Below the pieces are notes generated by a model that saw only the letters and a program-made list of their open reading frames with translations, had not been told where the DNA came from and searched no databases. Made by a program: the position numbers and the translations under genes. From Lysinibacillus antri (lineage in GTDB: Bacteria > Bacillota > Bacilli > Bacillales_A > Planococcaceae), in assembly GCF_003977595.1 (NCBI RefSeq), contig NZ_RYYR01000011.1:1-64000 (forward strand): DNA of 64,000 nt. The letters are read 5' to 3'. Of this stretch, positions 61,581 through 64,000 are shown piece after piece (within the stretch, counting starts at the first letter, position 1; the number at the start of each line of letters is the position of its first letter).

Positions 61581-62826
61581 TTCCATATTGTATTTTTTCG
61601 TAGGCTTGTTGAATAAATGATTTGTACAGAGTATCCGGAAAATCATTAACACCTTGATAAGCATATAAAATTTCACTTTTCGCTAACTCTTTTTCCCCTA
61701 ATTCTAAATGACTTAATGCACGGATAGCAAACCCTTGATACATGATGGCTAAGTCAGTTGGATGATGGACATAAGAAGGAATTTCAATATTTTTACTGCT
61801 TTCAATGGCTTCTTTATATAACCCCTGTGCCCAGTATGAATAGGCTTCTTCGATTTTATATAATATTAGAATATCTTTTTTCTCCTCTAAATCAATCGAG
61901 TAATCTAAGTAGGAAGCAAAACTTGGAACTTGTTTATAATTTTTTTCGATGTTATTCGCATAATGTGCTTTAAAAAATGCGAGCATACTTGTTGCTGCTT
62001 TATCTTCCGTGAAGGCAGCGTGTTGTGTTAACTTCTCTAGATAATATCTACTTTTCACTTCATCCCCTTCTCCAATTGCTTGAGATAAAGTAAAGCGGTA
62101 AAAGTCATCTAAACGGTAATAGATTTTATTTTCATGGGCAATCTTCAAGGCTAATTCCAAATGTCTTTGTGTATTCGTTTTGTCATCGATTGCTGCATAC
62201 AAGACGGTTAATATATAATGCATATCTAGTATAGAAAGTTTATCGATTAAATGAAGGAAGGGATGAACTCGTTTTTCCCCTTCTTGCATAAACTGCAATG
62301 CGATGCGGTAATCATTGCGGTTAAAAGCGGTGCTCCCCAAAAACGAAAAGCAATGGATTACTTGGTTATAAGCATGTATTTTCTCATAAAATTCAATAAC
62401 ATCATACATTGTCGAAGGATCATCATCGATATGTAAAAAGGTTTCTAAACGTGTAGCAATATCTAGTAATCGAATTTCCTCATAATGATTTCCTAGTAAT
62501 TTTTCACGATGGATTTGAATCTTTTCGTACATTTGTTTCATTTTTTTAATATCTTTTTTAATATAGGGATTTGAGATTTTTTTAAAGTCTTCTTCAATTT
62601 CGAATAGTAACACCCGTAATTGTTCTACATTGTTATCATTTAGTAATGTAGATACCTCCACTCCGATCCGTTCTGCGATATAATGCAAACTTTCTATTGA
62701 TGGTTGTGCTTTTCCATTTTCAATTAAACTAAGCATTCCTTTTGTTAAACGTTCCCCTGCTAACTCAGCTAATGTTAGGTTTTTTTCTCTACGTAGTTTT
62801 CTTATGCGTTTGCCTAAATCATTCAT
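61567..62826 (-). CDS. XRE-family regulator with TPR domain
   Basis: A 419-residue regulator. The N-terminal helix-turn-helix reads LGKRIRKLRREKNLTLAELA followed by KGMLSLIENGKAQPSIESLH; the remaining 350 residues are helical repeats of TPR type (YNQVIHCFSFLGSTAFNRND, YAAIDDKTNTQRHLELALKI), as in peptide-sensing RRNPP-type or similar regulators. ATG at 62826 follows GGAGGG. It is divergent from an MFS exporter, and two GTTTAAT..ATTAAAC palindromes in between are likely its binding sites. No small signalling peptide gene was found next to it. Confidence 0.87.
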   Translation of the reverse strand: MNDLGKRIRKLRREKNLTLAELAGERLTKGMLSLIENGKAQPSIESLHYIAERIGVEVSTLLNDNNVEQLRVLLFEIEEDFKKISNPYIKKDIKKMKQMYEKIQIHREKLLGNHYEEIRLLDIATRLETFLHIDDDPSTMYDVIEFYEKIHAYNQVIHCFSFLGSTAFNRNDYRIALQFMQEGEKRVHPFLHLIDKLSILDMHYILTVLYAAIDDKTNTQRHLELALKIAHENKIYYRLDDFYRFTLSQAIGEGDEVKSRYYLEKLTQHAAFTEDKAATSMLAFFKAHYANNIEKNYKQVPSFASYLDYSIDLEEKKDILILYKIEEAYSYWAQGLYKEAIESSKNIEIPSYVHHPTDLAIMYQGFAIRALSHLELGEKELAKSEILYAYQGVNDFPDTLYKSFIQQAYEKIQYGKRAR

Positions 62827-62932
62827 CAATATCCCTCCATCCCTATTATTTTACCAAGAATTTCGACAATTCGAAAGAAATTTCAATATCATTAAACCGA
62901 TGAAAAATAAAAAAGTGAACTACCGAAAAAAA

Positions 62933-63004
62933 GTTTAATTAAATTAAACATTCATATTGCTTTCATGCAGTTAGTAGCATATGATGAGTTTAATAAAATT
63001 AAAC
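62933..63004. promoter_or_regulatory. Twin operators flanking the MFS promoter
   Basis: GTTTAATTAAATTAAAC (62933-62949, perfect palindrome) and GTTTAATAAAATTAAAC (62988-63004) are 55 bases apart, centre to centre. Between them lie TTGCTT (62957-62962), 17 bases, TATGAT (62980-62985), a good sigma-A promoter for the MFS gene. The layout suits repression by looping or blocking by the divergent XRE regulator. Confidence 0.72.
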
Positions 63005-63022
63005 TTTTGGAGGTGAGAAGTA

Positions 63023-64000
63023 ATGGACGTCATAATCCAAAAAAAAGCGACCATTCATCTTTATACGTTTCTTGTTAGTAAAATGATCTCCTCACTTGGC
63101 GCTAATGTGTATACCTTTGGGATTAGTATGTATATTTTAGCGATGACAGGTTCAGCATTTAGCTTCGCGGCTAATTTAATTTTTTCGATCATACCTAGAA
63201 CTATCATCTCCCCCATTGCTGGTATCTTGGTCGATCGATATTCAAGAAAGTCAATTGTGCTCTTAGGGCAATTGGGCGTCATTTTATCCATCACTTCATT
63301 ACTAATTTTTAGCATGTTGGCAGAACTATCTCTTTTAGCCATTTACGTTACGACGATTATTTATTCAATTAGCAGCACATTTAGTATGATCGCTTTTACT
63401 GCATCCATTGGGAATTTAGTCGACCCAAGTCGAATACAAAAGGCAATGTCTTTTAATCAATTATCTTTATCGATTGCCGGCATTGGAGGTCCGCTTATTG
63501 GTGGGATGTTATTTGGATTTGTTTCTGTTGAGACTTTTTTTATGATTAATATCGTCGCATATGTGATGGCGTTTCTATTAGAATCAACGTTGGACTTTAA
63601 ATTTTTCTCAAATAGCGAATCGATTCCAAATAGTAAAGAATCTGTCTTTCAAAGTATGAAAGCCAGTGTTGCCTACGTTAAGACGAAACCCGTTATTTCG
63701 AAGTTATTGATGTTAATATTTTGGTTGAATTTGTTTTTTGCGTCAGTAACAGTTGGTGCTAGTTTCATATTTGTTGAAGTTTTAGAAATCGAGTATAAAC
63801 TCGTTGGAATGATTGAAGCGGCTGGAGCAGTTGGAATGCTTTTAATGGCTCTTTATTTGGCAAGGCGTTCAAAATTAAAATACCCTTTACTTTTCTCAAA
63901 ACGAGCGTTACTTGCCCTTTCGTTATTAGTAGGTGCATATGCAATTCCATTAATCACGCCATTGCCTGCAGGAAGTGTTTTTTTCTACTATCTATTAAAC
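63023..64000 (+). CDS. MFS transporter, incomplete at the window edge
   Basis: The frame opens at ATG 63023, behind GGAGGTGAG, and is still open at base 64000 (326 codons). It encodes a major facilitator with segments such as ISSLGANVYTFGISMYILAM and the loop PRTIISPIAGILVDRYSRKS, which carries the GxxxDRxxRK-type motif A after helix 2. LSIAGIGGPLIGGMLFGF resembles drug-exporter motif regions. Most like MefA/TetV-type antibiotic or drug exporters. Probably controlled by the divergent XRE-TPR regulator. Confidence 0.82.
   Translation, partial: MDVIIQKKATIHLYTFLVSKMISSLGANVYTFGISMYILAMTGSAFSFAANLIFSIIPRTIISPIAGILVDRYSRKSIVLLGQLGVILSITSLLIFSMLAELSLLAIYVTTIIYSISSTFSMIAFTASIGNLVDPSRIQKAMSFNQLSLSIAGIGGPLIGGMLFGFVSVETFFMINIVAYVMAFLLESTLDFKFFSNSESIPNSKESVFQSMKASVAYVKTKPVISKLLMLIFWLNLFFASVTVGASFIFVEVLEIEYKLVGMIEAAGAVGMLLMALYLARRSKLKYPLLFSKRALLALSLLVGAYAIPLITPLPAGSVFFYYLLN

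Noticed and set aside
1-64000. tRNA or rRNA genes
   Set aside because: I looked for tRNA-like GTTCGAATC blocks with cloverleaf context and conserved rRNA words and recognised none; a dedicated scan could still find one.

Overview
The window looks like chromosome of a low-GC, spore-forming Firmicute, most likely a Planococcaceae/Bacillaceae member of the Lysinibacillus/Solibacillus/Ureibacillus type. This rests on AT-rich DNA, strong AGGAGG-type ribosome binding sites, many TTG and GTG starts, an SLH-anchored surface nucleotidase, an SspO-like spore protein, an Amj flippase, YfkAB, and a SAM (S-box) riboswitch ahead of metA. Genus assignment is inference.

Left part (about 1-33 kb): an accessory, repeat-rich and decaying region. 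Small single genes (MarR, SDR, GNAT, transglutaminase-like, AraC, TetR, acyltransferase, MocR, NhaC, NicO, a class A PBP) are separated by long intergenic stretches. These stretches carry a dispersed family of short repeats built around CCCTTTAATTGAAT and GCGCCCTTTAATGGAAT. Several genes are visibly broken: a methyltransferase with one nonsense codon and one frameshift, a tyrosine recombinase with an internal deletion, and 3' or 5' scraps of a thioredoxin-reductase-like gene and a DUF4085-like gene. A metallo-hydrolase seems to have ATA where its start codon should be. Two genes (a probable DUF4885 protein and a divergent partner) sit between 256-bp inverted repeats that look identical. A 354-residue gene has a decayed paralogue carrying a 153-bp hairpin-ended insertion with IS200/IS605-like features. 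One integral membrane transporter gene is complete at 31.9-33.3 kb, and four truncated copies lie upstream at 17.9, 23.4, 26.3 and 30.0 kb. All four leave the homology at the same codon and share a foreign tail, in three of them with a hairpin. Just before the intact copy is a DUF3800 gene preceded by two tandem stem-loops with an identical core and different stems.

Right part (about 33-64 kb): a denser region of core-like genes with few of these repeats. It contains a metallo-hydrolase, S-box-controlled metA, a two-gene operon of a winged-helix-like protein and a 1257-residue SF1 helicase with a coiled coil, a 4HBT thioesterase, a GIY-YIG protein, YhdT-PanF, YxcD-like and membrane proteins, a TetR/serine-hydrolase pair, the SLH 5'-nucleotidase, aconitase, a MoxR ATPase/VWA pair divergent from a large beta-helix protein, YfkAB, and an XRE-TPR regulator divergent from an MFS exporter that runs off the window.

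Candidates for undescribed biology, in order: the truncated transporter-copy family, the DUF3800 gene with tandem RNA hairpins, the inverted-repeat-bounded gene pair, the two-copy hairpin element at 20.6 and 48.1 kb, and the MoxR/VWA/beta-helix locus. No rRNA, tRNA or CRISPR array was recognised.
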